NCBI GenBank assembly: GCA_001725415.1
Contig: MEGH01000004.1
Span: 59,545-99,925 of the forward strand
Length of the DNA: 40,381 nt
Direction: 5' to 3'
Source: Pseudonocardia sp. SCN 73-27
Lineage (GTDB): Bacteria > Actinomycetota > Actinomycetes > Mycobacteriales > Pseudonocardiaceae
Shown: positions 23,233 through 31,556 of the stretch, piece after piece
Position numbering within the stretch: position 1 is the first letter of the stretch
Layout: every line of letters starts with the position of its first letter
The notes under the pieces: generated by a model
Databases searched by the model: none
Seen by the model: only the letters and a program-made list of their open reading frames with translations
Told to the model about the DNA's origin: nothing
Position numbers and translations under genes: made by a program

Positions 23233-24132
23233 TCAGACGACGGCCAGCGGGTCGACCATCGACCCGGTCGCCCCCGCGATCTTCAGCGGCAGTGCCACGA
23301 ACAGGAACTCGTACACCCGCGCCGCGGCGAGCTCCTCCAGGTCGAGGCTCTCCATGATGTAGACGCCGTTGTCCACCAACAGGTGCACGTGCACCGGTTG
23401 GGGGTTGGCGGGCGAGCCGGGATCGGGCGCGGGCTGGACCTCGAAGGTCTCGGTGTCGCTGCCCGCGGCGATCACCCCGCGCTCGGTGAGCATCCGCGCC
23501 ACCGAGATGTCCGGGCCGGGTGTGAGGTGCTCGGCCATCCGCGCGCGGTCGGGCCACAGCCCCATGTAGCCGGTGCGGAACAGCACGACGTCCCACTGCT
23601 CGATCGTGACCCCTTGCGCCGCACAGATGTCCTCGACCTCCGCGGCGTCGACGACCGTGCCCGCGGGCAGGCAGTCGACGCCGCGGTGGCCGGCCAGGTC
23701 GAGCAGCACACCGCGGGTGAACATCGCGGGCATGTCGGCGGCGTCGCCGACGGTGGGGCCGAAGTCGCCGAGGTGCTCGCGCGCGTTGGCCCCGCCGTAC
23801 CAGCGGCCCTCTTCGCCGACGGTGATGTGCGCGAGCGCGTCGACGTGCGCGCCGGAGTGCACGGTCCCGGACACGACCTCGGTCATGCAGCCCAGGCCGA
23901 TCTCGTTGGGGTTGGGCGCCCACAGGTTCTCGTCGGCCTGCCGCAGCCCCTGCGGCGTGCGGTAGGAGAGCACCTGGAACTGCGGGTGTCCCGGGAACAG
24001 CGGCATCCCCGGAAACCGGGTCGCGGCCAGCGAGAACGACCGGCCGGTCCGGGCCAGGGCTGCCGCGCGGGCCCGCGCCGCGTCGGGGACGTCGGCGGCG
24101 GGCCCGGCAGCGGGTGGACGTGTCGTGGTCAC
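23233..24132 (-). CDS. Cyclase-family metal-dependent hydrolase (kynurenine formamidase/isatin hydrolase-like)
   Basis: 299-residue cyclase-family (PF04199-type) hydrolase. The metal-binding signature usually written HxGTHxDxPxH appears as HSGAHVDALAH (His92, His96, Asp98, His102). The family opens cyclic amides and hydrolyses formamides (kynurenine formamidase, isatin hydrolase). GTG 24132 is chosen because it overlaps the hydroxylase large-subunit stop (GTGA); an earlier start would add Gly/Arg-rich sequence overlapping that gene. Coupling to a molybdenum hydroxylase suggests it opens a ring after ring hydroxylation (inference). Confidence 0.87.
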   Translation of the reverse strand: MTTTRPPAAGPAADVPDAARARAAALARTGRSFSLAATRFPGMPLFPGHPQFQVLSYRTPQGLRQADENLWAPNPNEIGLGCMTEVVSGTVHSGAHVDALAHITVGEEGRWYGGANAREHLGDFGPTVGDAADMPAMFTRGVLLDLAGHRGVDCLPAGTVVDAAEVEDICAAQGVTIEQWDVVLFRTGYMGLWPDRARMAEHLTPGPDISVARMLTERGVIAAGSDTETFEVQPAPDPGSPANPQPVHVHLLVDNGVYIMESLDLEELAAARVYEFLFVALPLKIAGATGSMVDPLAVV

Positions 24133-26576
24133 GAACCGCCCCCGGCCCCCTGGACCAGGTTCACGACCCGCTCCGGCGTCATCGGGAGCTCGTCCACCCA
24201 CACCCCGAGCGGCTTGAGCGCGTCGTCGACGGCGCTGGCGATCGCGGTCGGCGCCACGAGCCGGCCGCCCTCACCCGCACCCTTCACCCCGTACTCGGTG
24301 AACGGCGACGGCGTCTCCAGGTGCTCGACGACGATCTCGGGCACCTCGTGCATGCTCGGCATCAGGTACTCCCGGAACGTCGGGGTGTCGAGCGCACCGT
24401 CCTCGCCGTAGCGGTACTCCTCCATGAGCGCCGCGCCGATGCCCTGGACGATCCCGCCGACGATCTGGCCCTCGACCAGCGTCGGGTTCATGACGGTGCC
24501 GCAGTCGTTGACGGCGTAGTAGGCGCGCAGCGTCACCAGCCCCGTCTCGACGTCGACCTCGACGATCGGGATGTGGCAGGCGTGGGACACCATCGGGTAG
24601 AAGGCGCCCATGTCCTTGCGGTCGTCCGACGGCGGCGTCGAGTAGGGGTGGTCGTAGGTGTGCACCGCGACCAGGCCGCTCGACTCGTCCTCGGGCGTGG
24701 AGTGGAAGAACAGCGCCGCCCGCATCCCGATGTCCGCCATCGACATCGACGTGCCGGGGGCGCCCTTGGCGCGGAACGTGCCGTCGACGCACTCGACGTC
24801 GGCGGGGTCCATCTCCATGGCGTGGGCAGCGATCCGGATCATCTTGTCGCGGATGGTCCGGGCGGCGCCGCGGGTGGCGCCGGACAGCATGATCGTGAGC
24901 CGGCTGCCGCCGGGCCCGGCCGACATCGCGCCGGTCGTCGAGTCGGCGTAGGTGACGGAGACGTCGGCGGGGTCGATGCCGAACTCCTCGGCCACGACCT
25001 GGCTGACGACGGTCTCGGGGCTGTTGCCCCACAGCGGGCAGCCGACCTCGACCCGCACCCCGCCCATGGCGTCGACGTCGATCTTGACGCTCTCCGGCGT
25101 GCTCGTCGCGGGCAGCGGCGGGTTGTCGTAGAGGAACCACCACTCCGATGCGTTGTAGCCGGTGCGTTCCTGACAGGTCGCGAGCCCGATGCCCAGGTAG
25201 CGGCCCTCGGCGCGCATCCGTTCCTGCTCGGCGCGCCAGTCGTCGATGCCGGCGAGCTCGAGGGCCCGGTCGAGGACTGCGGCGTAGTTGCCGGAGTCGT
25301 AGACGTTGCCCGGCGGGGTCTTGAACGGGAACTGCTCGGGGGCGATGAAGTTCCGCCGCCGGATCTCGGCCCGGTCGATGCCCATGACCTCGGAGGCCTT
25401 GTCGACGAGCCGTTCCAGCACGAAGTTGCCCGGGTCGGCACCGGCGCCGCGGAAGAAGCCCTGCTGCACCTTGTTGGTGAGCACGCACGACACGTCGTAG
25501 CGCAGGCTGCCGATCCGGTACGGGCCGGTGGGCTGGGCCATCGCGTTGCCGTGCTGGCCGTGGGCGAACTGGAAGTAGGCGCCGTAGTCGTCGACGATCT
25601 TCAACGTCAGCCCGAGCATCTCGCCGTCCTCGGCGAGGGCGAGCTCGGCGTCGTAGATGCGGTCGCAGCCGACGTTGTCGTTGGCCGCGATGTTGTCGAC
25701 GCGGTCCTCCATGTACTGCACCGGCTTGCCGGTCGCCTTCGTCAACGCCCCCGCGATCGCGAGCACCTTCGTGATGAAGTGCTTGGACCCGAAGCTGCCG
25801 CCGACCGCGCACGGGATCATCCGCATCCGGTTCGTCGAGACCCCGAGCATTCCCGCGAACGCCCACGGCAGGAAGTTGTGGAAGTTCGAGTTGGAGTAGA
25901 CGGTCATCGACTTGTCGAACGGGTTCCACGACGCGACCGCACCCGCGGTCTCCATCGGTGACGCGCACATCCGGTGCCAGCGCGCCCGCGTCCGGACGAT
26001 CGTGTGCGCCCGTGCCAGGTCGCCCTCGACGTCACCGAAGTCCAGCACGCGGTGGAACGCGACGTTCGAGTCGAGCGTCTCATGGATGCGGGTCGCGTCG
26101 GCGGCCATCGCGGCCTCGGGGTCGACGACGGCGGGCAGCACCTCGTACTCGACACGGATCGCCGCGCACGCGTCCTCGGCGATGTAGCGGTCGGTGGCGG
26201 CGACGATCGCGACCGCCTCGCCGGGGTAGCGCACCCGTTCGATCGCGACCGCGGTCTGCGGCACCGGTTCGGCACAGAACGCCGGCATCGGGTTGACCAG
26301 CTCCGCAGCCTGCGCGCCCGTCAGCACCGCGGCGACACCGGGGATGGCCTCGGCCGCGCTGGTGTCGATCGAGACGATGCGGGCGTGGGCGTGCGGGCTG
26401 CCCAGCACCGCGCCGTACAACATCCCGGGCAGCATGACGTCGCCGACGTAGGTCGCGCGCCCGGCCAGCAGCTTCGGGTCCTCCTTGCGGGCGACGCTGC
26501 GCCCGATCCAGCGGCGTTCGCCCTCGCGGGGGGAGCCGGTTGTGGCGGTCGTGGGCCGGTCCTCGACGGTGCTCAT
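24129..26576 (-). CDS. Molybdenum hydroxylase large subunit (CoxL/XdhB-like)
   Basis: 815-residue molybdopterin-binding subunit of the xanthine dehydrogenase/CO dehydrogenase superfamily. It starts with RRWIGRSVARKEDPKLLAGR; Moco contacts include GGSFGSK (259-265), the active-site loop FFRGAGA (374-380), and the catalytic Glu769 in KGAGEGG. The CO dehydrogenase loop AYRCSFR is absent, so it is not a carbon monoxide dehydrogenase; it should hydroxylate an aldehyde or an N-heterocycle. ATG 26576 overlaps the small-subunit stop (ATGA). It forms the usual alpha/beta/gamma complex with the two upstream genes. The Moco form (sulfurated or not) and substrate are unknown. Confidence 0.9.
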   Translation of the reverse strand: MSTVEDRPTTATTGSPREGERRWIGRSVARKEDPKLLAGRATYVGDVMLPGMLYGAVLGSPHAHARIVSIDTSAAEAIPGVAAVLTGAQAAELVNPMPAFCAEPVPQTAVAIERVRYPGEAVAIVAATDRYIAEDACAAIRVEYEVLPAVVDPEAAMAADATRIHETLDSNVAFHRVLDFGDVEGDLARAHTIVRTRARWHRMCASPMETAGAVASWNPFDKSMTVYSNSNFHNFLPWAFAGMLGVSTNRMRMIPCAVGGSFGSKHFITKVLAIAGALTKATGKPVQYMEDRVDNIAANDNVGCDRIYDAELALAEDGEMLGLTLKIVDDYGAYFQFAHGQHGNAMAQPTGPYRIGSLRYDVSCVLTNKVQQGFFRGAGADPGNFVLERLVDKASEVMGIDRAEIRRRNFIAPEQFPFKTPPGNVYDSGNYAAVLDRALELAGIDDWRAEQERMRAEGRYLGIGLATCQERTGYNASEWWFLYDNPPLPATSTPESVKIDVDAMGGVRVEVGCPLWGNSPETVVSQVVAEEFGIDPADVSVTYADSTTGAMSAGPGGSRLTIMLSGATRGAARTIRDKMIRIAAHAMEMDPADVECVDGTFRAKGAPGTSMSMADIGMRAALFFHSTPEDESSGLVAVHTYDHPYSTPPSDDRKDMGAFYPMVSHACHIPIVEVDVETGLVTLRAYYAVNDCGTVMNPTLVEGQIVGGIVQGIGAALMEEYRYGEDGALDTPTFREYLMPSMHEVPEIVVEHLETPSPFTEYGVKGAGEGGRLVAPTAIASAVDDALKPLGVWVDELPMTPERVVNLVQGAGGGS

Positions 26577-27085
26577 GCCTGCCCGTTCCTCTCCGTCGCC
26601 AGTGCCGCCCCGGCGGCGCACACCGACTTCACGATGTTCTGGTAGCCGGTGCAGCGGCACAGGTTGCCGCCCAACGCCTCCCGCACGTCGTCGGGCTCGG
26701 GTGCGGTGGTGCGTTCGAGCAGCTCGCAGGCACCCATCAGCATCCCCGGCGTGCAGAACCCGCACTGCAGACCGTGGTTCTCGTGGAACGCCTGCTGGAT
26801 CGGGTGCAGCGTGCCGTCGGCACCCGCCAGGGACTCGACGGTCCGCACCGTCGCGCCGTCGAGCTGGGCGGCGAAGACCAGGCAGGACCGGGTCGCGGCG
26901 CCGTCGACGAGAACGGTGCACGCCCCGCAGACGCCCTGCTCGCAGCCCACGTGCGTGCCGGTCAGCTCCAGCTCGCCGCGCAGCAGGTCGGCCAGCAACG
27001 TCCGCGGCTCGACGAGCAGGTCGTGGGCGGTGTCGTTGACGGTGATCCGGATCCGGACCTTCTCGGGCGTGACGACCTCAGACAT
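26573..27085 (-). CDS. Molybdenum hydroxylase small subunit, two [2Fe-2S] clusters (CoxS-like)
   Basis: 170-residue electron-transfer subunit. The plant-type cluster is held by Cys48, Cys53, Cys56 and Cys68 (GCEQGVCGACTVLVDG...RSC), the second cluster by Cys108, Cys111, Cys143 and Cys145 (QCGFCTPGM ... LCRCTGY). It passes electrons from the molybdenum centre to the FAD subunit. All eight ligands are present. The ATG at 27085 lies inside the FAD-subunit gene (8-bp overlap), so the genes are co-translated. Confidence 0.95.
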   Translation of the reverse strand: MSEVVTPEKVRIRITVNDTAHDLLVEPRTLLADLLRGELELTGTHVGCEQGVCGACTVLVDGAATRSCLVFAAQLDGATVRTVESLAGADGTLHPIQQAFHENHGLQCGFCTPGMLMGACELLERTTAPEPDDVREALGGNLCRCTGYQNIVKSVCAAGAALATERNGQA

Positions 27086-27962
27086 CGTTGGCCTCCCCGG
27101 CCGCTCGGTCGATGGCGGTGCGCAGCGCGCGGCCGGTCAGCACGCGCGCGAGGTGGCGACGGAAGTCGGCCGAACCGTGGCAGTCGGCGATGGGGGACAG
27201 GCCCTCCGAGGCGCGTGCCGCGGCCTCGGCGACCGCGTCGGTGCCACCGTCGGACCCGGTGAGCGCGTCCTCGGCCGCACGGGCCCGGACCGGCCGCTCG
27301 CCTGCCCCGCACAGCGCGATCCGGGTCGCGCCGACCCGCCCGTCGTCGCCGCGGGTCACGGTCGCCGCGACCCCGCACACCGGCAGGTCCCCGTGGCGGC
27401 GGGCGACCTCGACGAACGCGGTGCCCGTTCCGGCCGTCGTCACCGGCACCTCGACGGCCACCACCATCTCACCCGGCGCCAGCGACGTCGTGAACGGGCC
27501 GGTGAAGAAGTCGTCGGCCTCGACCGTCCGTTCCCCGGAGCGGCTGCGCACGACGACACGGCCGTCGAGGGCGAGCAGCGCCGTCGGCAGCTCGGCCGAC
27601 GGGTCGGCGAACGCCACGCTGCCGACGACCGTCCCGCGGCTGCGCACCGGCGCGTGCGCCACGTGGGCGCCGGCCTCGGCGAGCAGGGGGGCGTGCGCGG
27701 CGACGTCGGGGGAGAGCTCGCTGGTCCGCTGCCGCACGGTCGCGCCCAGCCTCAGCGTGCCGTTGTGACGTTCCAGGGCGTCGAGCCCGGCGACCCGGTT
27801 GATGTCGACGACCACGGCCGGTGACGCCAGCCGTGCGTTCATGAGCCGGACGAGACTCTGGCCGCCGGCGAGCACGCGCGCGTCGGCGCCGTGCTCGGCG
27901 AGCTGGTCGAGTGCCTCGTCGAGGTCGCGCGGTGCCAGGTAGGCGAACGCCGCAGGCTTCAC
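27078..27962 (-). CDS. Molybdenum hydroxylase FAD subunit (CoxM-like)
   Basis: 294-residue FAD-binding subunit. Flavin-binding segments are LAGGQSLVRLMNARLASP (near residue 32) and GTVVGSVAFADPSAELP, typical of CoxM and XdhA-type medium subunits; a C-terminal CO-dehydrogenase flavoprotein domain follows. It hands electrons to NAD or another acceptor. The GTG start is supported by AAGGAGG 6 nt upstream. It lies 49 bp after the GntR gene and leads the structural operon (M-S-L order, as in cox clusters). Confidence 0.92.
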   Translation of the reverse strand: MKPAAFAYLAPRDLDEALDQLAEHGADARVLAGGQSLVRLMNARLASPAVVVDINRVAGLDALERHNGTLRLGATVRQRTSELSPDVAAHAPLLAEAGAHVAHAPVRSRGTVVGSVAFADPSAELPTALLALDGRVVVRSRSGERTVEADDFFTGPFTTSLAPGEMVVAVEVPVTTAGTGTAFVEVARRHGDLPVCGVAATVTRGDDGRVGATRIALCGAGERPVRARAAEDALTGSDGGTDAVAEAAARASEGLSPIADCHGSADFRRHLARVLTGRALRTAIDRAAGEANDV

Positions 27963-28011
27963 TCCACACCTCCTTGTGCGGGGAACTGCTGTGCGACCGG
28001 TGGGACACCGG

Positions 28012-28695
28012 TCAGTCGGGACGTGCGGGACTCTCGTCTTCTTCACGGGCGGTGAACGCCAGCGCGCCGAAGTGCTCGATGTGGTGGCGCATCTCCTTGC
28101 CCGCGAGGGCGGGATCGCGCTGGCGGAGTGCCTGCAGGATCGGCACGTGGGACTCGACGATGTCGGCGAGCCCCACCCGGACACGGGTGTAGGTGACGAG
28201 CGCGCGGATCTCGGCGTGCAGCGACCGCCACACCTCGAGCAGCAGCGCGTTGTCGGCGGCCTCGAAGACGATCTCGTGGAACCGGGCGTCGTGCACCAGC
28301 ACCGCGTGCACGTCGTCGTCGCGGGTCGCGGCCCGCATCGCCTCGATCTCGTCCTCGAGCAAGGCGAGCACGTCGTCGGTGACGACGGGTGCCGCCGCGC
28401 GCCCCGCGACCTCCTCCAGCGCGGCCCGGACCGGGTACATCTCGGCGAGCTCGCGCTCGGAGATGAGCCGGACCCGGACCCCGCGATGGGGGAAGCTCTC
28501 GACGAAGCGCATTGCCTCCAGGTCACGCAGCGCCTCGCGGACCGGGGCCTGGCTGACCCCGTACTCCTTCATGACGTGGCTCTCGACGATCCGCTCACCG
28601 GGAGCGAACTCCCCGTCGAGGATGCGGGCGAGCAGCCGTTCCCGGAGCTGCTCGCGCAGTACCGCGCGAGCCAGACCACCGGTACCGTCGGCCAC
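28012..28695 (-). CDS. GntR-family (FadR/FCD) regulator of the molybdenum hydroxylase operon
   Basis: 227-residue regulator with a winged helix (LREQLRERLLARILDGEFAPGER; MKEYGVSQAPVREALRDLE) and an FCD ligand-binding domain whose metal-site residues are likely DARFHE and the C-terminal HHIEHF. GTG 28695 is preferred to GTG 28710 because GGGGAGG lies just before it. A perfect 24-bp palindrome sits 37 bp upstream. It is the first gene of the leftward unit, and it likely represses itself and the genes after it until a pathway acid binds. Confidence 0.9.
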   Translation of the reverse strand: MADGTGGLARAVLREQLRERLLARILDGEFAPGERIVESHVMKEYGVSQAPVREALRDLEAMRFVESFPHRGVRVRLISERELAEMYPVRAALEEVAGRAAAPVVTDDVLALLEDEIEAMRAATRDDDVHAVLVHDARFHEIVFEAADNALLLEVWRSLHAEIRALVTYTRVRVGLADIVESHVPILQALRQRDPALAGKEMRHHIEHFGALAFTAREEDESPARPD

Positions 28696-28731
28696 CCTGC
28701 CTCCCCGCACCTGTGTTCGCCGTCACGTCCG

Positions 28732-28755
28732 TCCTCGATTATCGATAATCGAGGA
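28732..28755. promoter_or_regulatory. Perfect 24-bp palindrome, likely GntR operator
   Basis: Arms TCCTCGATTATC (28732-28743) and GATAATCGAGGA (28744-28755) match perfectly with no spacer. The AT-rich core ATTATCGATAAT resembles operators of FadR-type GntR regulators and stands out in this GC-rich DNA. Its place just upstream of the GntR start argues for autoregulation and control of the operon. Confidence 0.75.
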
Positions 28756-28857
28756 AGCGGGTCAAGGCGCTTTTGTCCGGCCAATGAAAGCGGTGACGCG
28801 GACGCGGAGCGAGGACCCGATCCACGCCGCAGATCGGGAACGCCGTGCGGTGAGTGG

Positions 28858-29532
28858 TCAGGCCTGGCGAGCGCGGCGGCGTTCGGCCTCACGGCCGCGC
28901 ACCCGCAGCCAGGTGAGTCCGCCACCGATCAGCGCGCCGGCCAGCGCCACGATGATCAGTATCTCGGTGCGCGGCTTCTGCTCCGGCACGGCCGTGCCGT
29001 CGGGGGAGTTGGTCACCTGCACCGCGTAGGAGCCCGCGGCGGCCCGGACCGCCGGACCCGCCTTGTCGATGACCGTCGCGGCCACCGCCTCGGCACCCGA
29101 GGCCGACGGTGCGGTCGACGAGATGTCGATCAGTGCTGTGTTGGAGCCCGTGGCACCCGCGGTGCCCGGCGCGACCGTGACGCGGACGCGGTCGACCGGC
29201 ACCCCCGCGGCCTCCGCCGCCGGGATCAGCCACTGCCCCTGCCGGAACACCACGATCGCGACCGACGTCGCGCGACCGCTGTTGATGTCCTTCCACGCCT
29301 CCGACGCAGCCTGCGGCGTCAGCCCCGGCGCCGGGACCAGCGCGACGGTGGCCGAGGCGTCGTAGGCGGGGCGGGCGGCGCCGAGCGCCACGAACGTGGC
29401 GACCGCGGCGACCACCGCCGTCACGACCGCGGCCAGGGCCACGACGATTCGCGACCGCCGCGACAGGGGCACGCGGCCCCAGCGCATCTGCGGGCCCGAG
29501 GTGTCGGGGCGCGCGCCCGCGGGGGCGCTCAC
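28858..29532 (-). CDS. Wzz/YveK-like membrane protein (chain-length determinant type)
   Basis: 224 residues with membrane segments near both ends (about 29-51 and 193-212) and an extracytoplasmic middle of about 140 residues, the topology of Wzz/YveK polysaccharide co-polymerase proteins. The sequence after TM1 (PAYDASATVALVPAPG) resembles the first strand of that fold. No kinase, phosphatase or glycosyltransferase gene is near, so a role in polysaccharide export is only a family-level guess. GTG start. Confidence 0.6.
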   Translation of the reverse strand: MSAPAGARPDTSGPQMRWGRVPLSRRSRIVVALAAVVTAVVAAVATFVALGAARPAYDASATVALVPAPGLTPQAASEAWKDINSGRATSVAIVVFRQGQWLIPAAEAAGVPVDRVRVTVAPGTAGATGSNTALIDISSTAPSASGAEAVAATVIDKAGPAVRAAAGSYAVQVTNSPDGTAVPEQKPRTEILIIVALAGALIGGGLTWLRVRGREAERRRARQA

Positions 29533-29642
29533 GCGGGCACCTTGTCGGGAGCCGTGGTCAGTCGCAGCACCCGTCCGAGGGTATTCGCCCTACCCGACGG
29601 CCCCCGCCCGGCCCCTGCTCAGCGGGTCCTCGAGTCCGCCGC

Positions 29643-30461
29643 TCACCGGGCGTCCTGCTGGTTGAACCGCGCCGGCCGCTTCTCGACGAACGCCGCCACA
29701 CCCTCCTTCACGTCCGGGCCCGCCTGCAGCCCGACGGCCGCCCAGTAGTTCGTCGCGAGGCTCGCGGCGAGGTCCTGCTGCCACGCCGCGCGCAGCGACT
29801 GCTTCGTCATCTGCACCGCCCGCCACGACCACGCCGCGATCCGCGACGCCGTGCCCACCGCGTCGTCGATCAACGCCTCCGGCTCCACGACCCGGTTGAC
29901 CAGCCCGATCTGCAGGGCGCGCGCCGCGTCGATCACGTCTCCGGTCAGGGCCAGCTCCGCCGCGAGACCCGGCCCGACCAGCCGCGGCAGGAACCAGGTG
30001 CCGCCGTTGCCCGGCGGCAGGCCCAGCCTGATGTAGGTCTCGCCGAACTTCGCCGCCGTCGACGCAACCCGGATGTCGCACGCCAGCGCCAGGTCGAACC
30101 CGCCCGCGGCCGCGCCACCGTTGACCGCCGCGATCACCGGCAGCCGCGACCCGACGACCCGCTCGATCACCGGGAAGATGACCCGCGCGTTGTACGGCTC
30201 GCCGGTCCGCGGCATGTCCTCGGCGAGGTAGCGGTTCATCTCCTTCAGGTCGGCGCCCGCGCAGAACTGCTTCCCGGCGCCGGTCAGCACGAGCGCCCGC
30301 ACCGACAGGTCGGCCTCCAGCGCGGTCAGCGCCTCGACCATGTCGCGGGCCAGCTCGGGTACGACACCGTTGGCCCGGTCGGGCCGGTTCAGTGTCAGCA
30401 GCACGACGCCGTCGGCGACGTGCTCGGTGAACAGGGTCTCGTAGTCGACGCGCGCGGTCAT
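29643..30461 (-). CDS. Enoyl-CoA hydratase/isomerase family protein (atypical crotonase)
   Basis: 272-residue crotonase-fold protein. CoA-binding and oxyanion-hole segments are clear (LTLNRPDRANG, QFCAGADLKEM, NGGAAAGGFDLALACD). However, the two catalytic glutamates of true hydratases are replaced: the first is Asp123 in GGFDLA, and the second is Tyr143 in FGETYIRLG. Another crotonase reaction (isomerisation, hydrolysis or decarboxylation) is therefore as likely as hydration. Start ATG 30461. It stands alone, divergent from a membrane protein gene. Confidence 0.85.
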   Translation of the reverse strand: MTARVDYETLFTEHVADGVVLLTLNRPDRANGVVPELARDMVEALTALEADLSVRALVLTGAGKQFCAGADLKEMNRYLAEDMPRTGEPYNARVIFPVIERVVGSRLPVIAAVNGGAAAGGFDLALACDIRVASTAAKFGETYIRLGLPPGNGGTWFLPRLVGPGLAAELALTGDVIDAARALQIGLVNRVVEPEALIDDAVGTASRIAAWSWRAVQMTKQSLRAAWQQDLAASLATNYWAAVGLQAGPDVKEGVAAFVEKRPARFNQQDAR

Positions 30462-30560
30462 CGCCGCAGGCTACGAGGCCGGCGTACTCCCGGCGCGGTA
30501 CGCCGGGTGTCGACGCCGGTCGGATGCCTGGTGTGCCTCCGGGGCGCGACCATCTCCGCC

Positions 30561-31430
30561 ATGAGGATCGCCGACATCGCGGTGCGGGCGCGGCCCGTCG
30601 AGAAGATCGCGTACGTGGTGGCCGCGGCGCTCGTCGTCGCCGGGCTGGTGCACGTGGCGATCCTGCTGGCGACGGGCGCCTCCTGGACCGGGCCCACCTC
30701 GCTGCGCAAGGCCGCCACCTTCGGGCTGTCGTTCGGCACGACACTCGCCTCGGTCGCGTGGGTGACGTCATTGCTGCGGGTGCGGGCCCGGGCGCTCTGG
30801 CTGGGCCTGTTCACCGCGGCGTGCGTCGTCGAGACAGTGCTGGTGTCGCTGCAGGCCTGGCGCGGCGTGCCGTCGCACCTGAACTTCGCGACGCCGGCCG
30901 ACGCCGCCGTCGCCGCCACGCTGGCAGGCGGGGGAGCGGTGATCGTCGTGACCGGGATCGTGTTCGGCGCCGCCGGGTTCGCCGGGGCCGCCGCGCTCGC
31001 CCCCGACATGCGGCTGGCCGTGCGGACAGGCCTCGTCGTCCTGCTCGTCGCGTTCGCCGCGGGCGCGGTGATGATCGCCCACGGAACGGTGATGTTGCGC
31101 ACCGACGGCCCCGCCGTCGCCTACGCCACGACCGGGTTCCTCAAGCCGCTGCACTTCGTCGCCATGCATGCCGTCCTCGTCCTCCCCGCGCTGGCGTGGC
31201 TGCTCCGGTCCACGGGATCCGACGATGCGCGCCGCCTCGCCGTCGTCCGCGTCGCCGTGGTCGCCGACCTGCTGCTCACCGCTCTCGTCGCCGTCGAGGC
31301 GTTCGCCGGGATCGCGCCGCTCGCGCCACCGCCCGCGCTCGGCGCCGCGACGGCGCTGGCCCTCGCCGTCCTCGTCGCGACCGGTGTGCTCGGCGCCGTC
31401 ACCGCGATCCGCCGCCCGGCGCGGACCTGA
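30561..31430 (+). CDS. Seven-helix membrane protein, unknown function
   Basis: 289 residues with about seven hydrophobic segments (for example VVAAALVVAGLVHVAILL, FGLSFGTTLASVAWVTSLL, LVVLLVAFAAGAVMIAHG, VADLLLTALVAVEAFAG). A short polar motif, SLRKAATFGLSFG, and several membrane-facing His residues (KPLHFVAMHAV) are conserved-looking but not diagnostic. No family recognised. ATG 30561 is chosen; an earlier in-frame start would add an Arg-rich, non-membrane leader overlapping the crotonase gene. It lies about 125 bp before the sigma factor on the same strand. Confidence 0.75.
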   Translation: MRIADIAVRARPVEKIAYVVAAALVVAGLVHVAILLATGASWTGPTSLRKAATFGLSFGTTLASVAWVTSLLRVRARALWLGLFTAACVVETVLVSLQAWRGVPSHLNFATPADAAVAATLAGGGAVIVVTGIVFGAAGFAGAAALAPDMRLAVRTGLVVLLVAFAAGAVMIAHGTVMLRTDGPAVAYATTGFLKPLHFVAMHAVLVLPALAWLLRSTGSDDARRLAVVRVAVVADLLLTALVAVEAFAGIAPLAPPPALGAATALALAVLVATGVLGAVTAIRRPART

Positions 31431-31556
31431 CACCGGACGGCCCGTCTACGTGGCGCGGCGGCCCCGCCGCTTGTACGGTCGCGGCAGCACGACCCGATCC
31501 CAGACTTCCGAGGTGCAGCCAGTCGCCTCCCACGTCTTCGAGACGAGGGGGAGCCA

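Noticed and set aside
24114-25961. Long open frame on the + strand opposite the molybdenum hydroxylase large subunit
   Set aside because: High GC keeps stops rare on the opposite strand; the reverse frame has all the molybdenum-hydroxylase motifs.
24129-27962. Carbon monoxide dehydrogenase (coxMSL)
   Set aside because: Gene order matches cox, but the active-site loop is FFRGAGA, not the AYRCSFR needed for the Mo-Cu centre, so it is called a general molybdenum hydroxylase.
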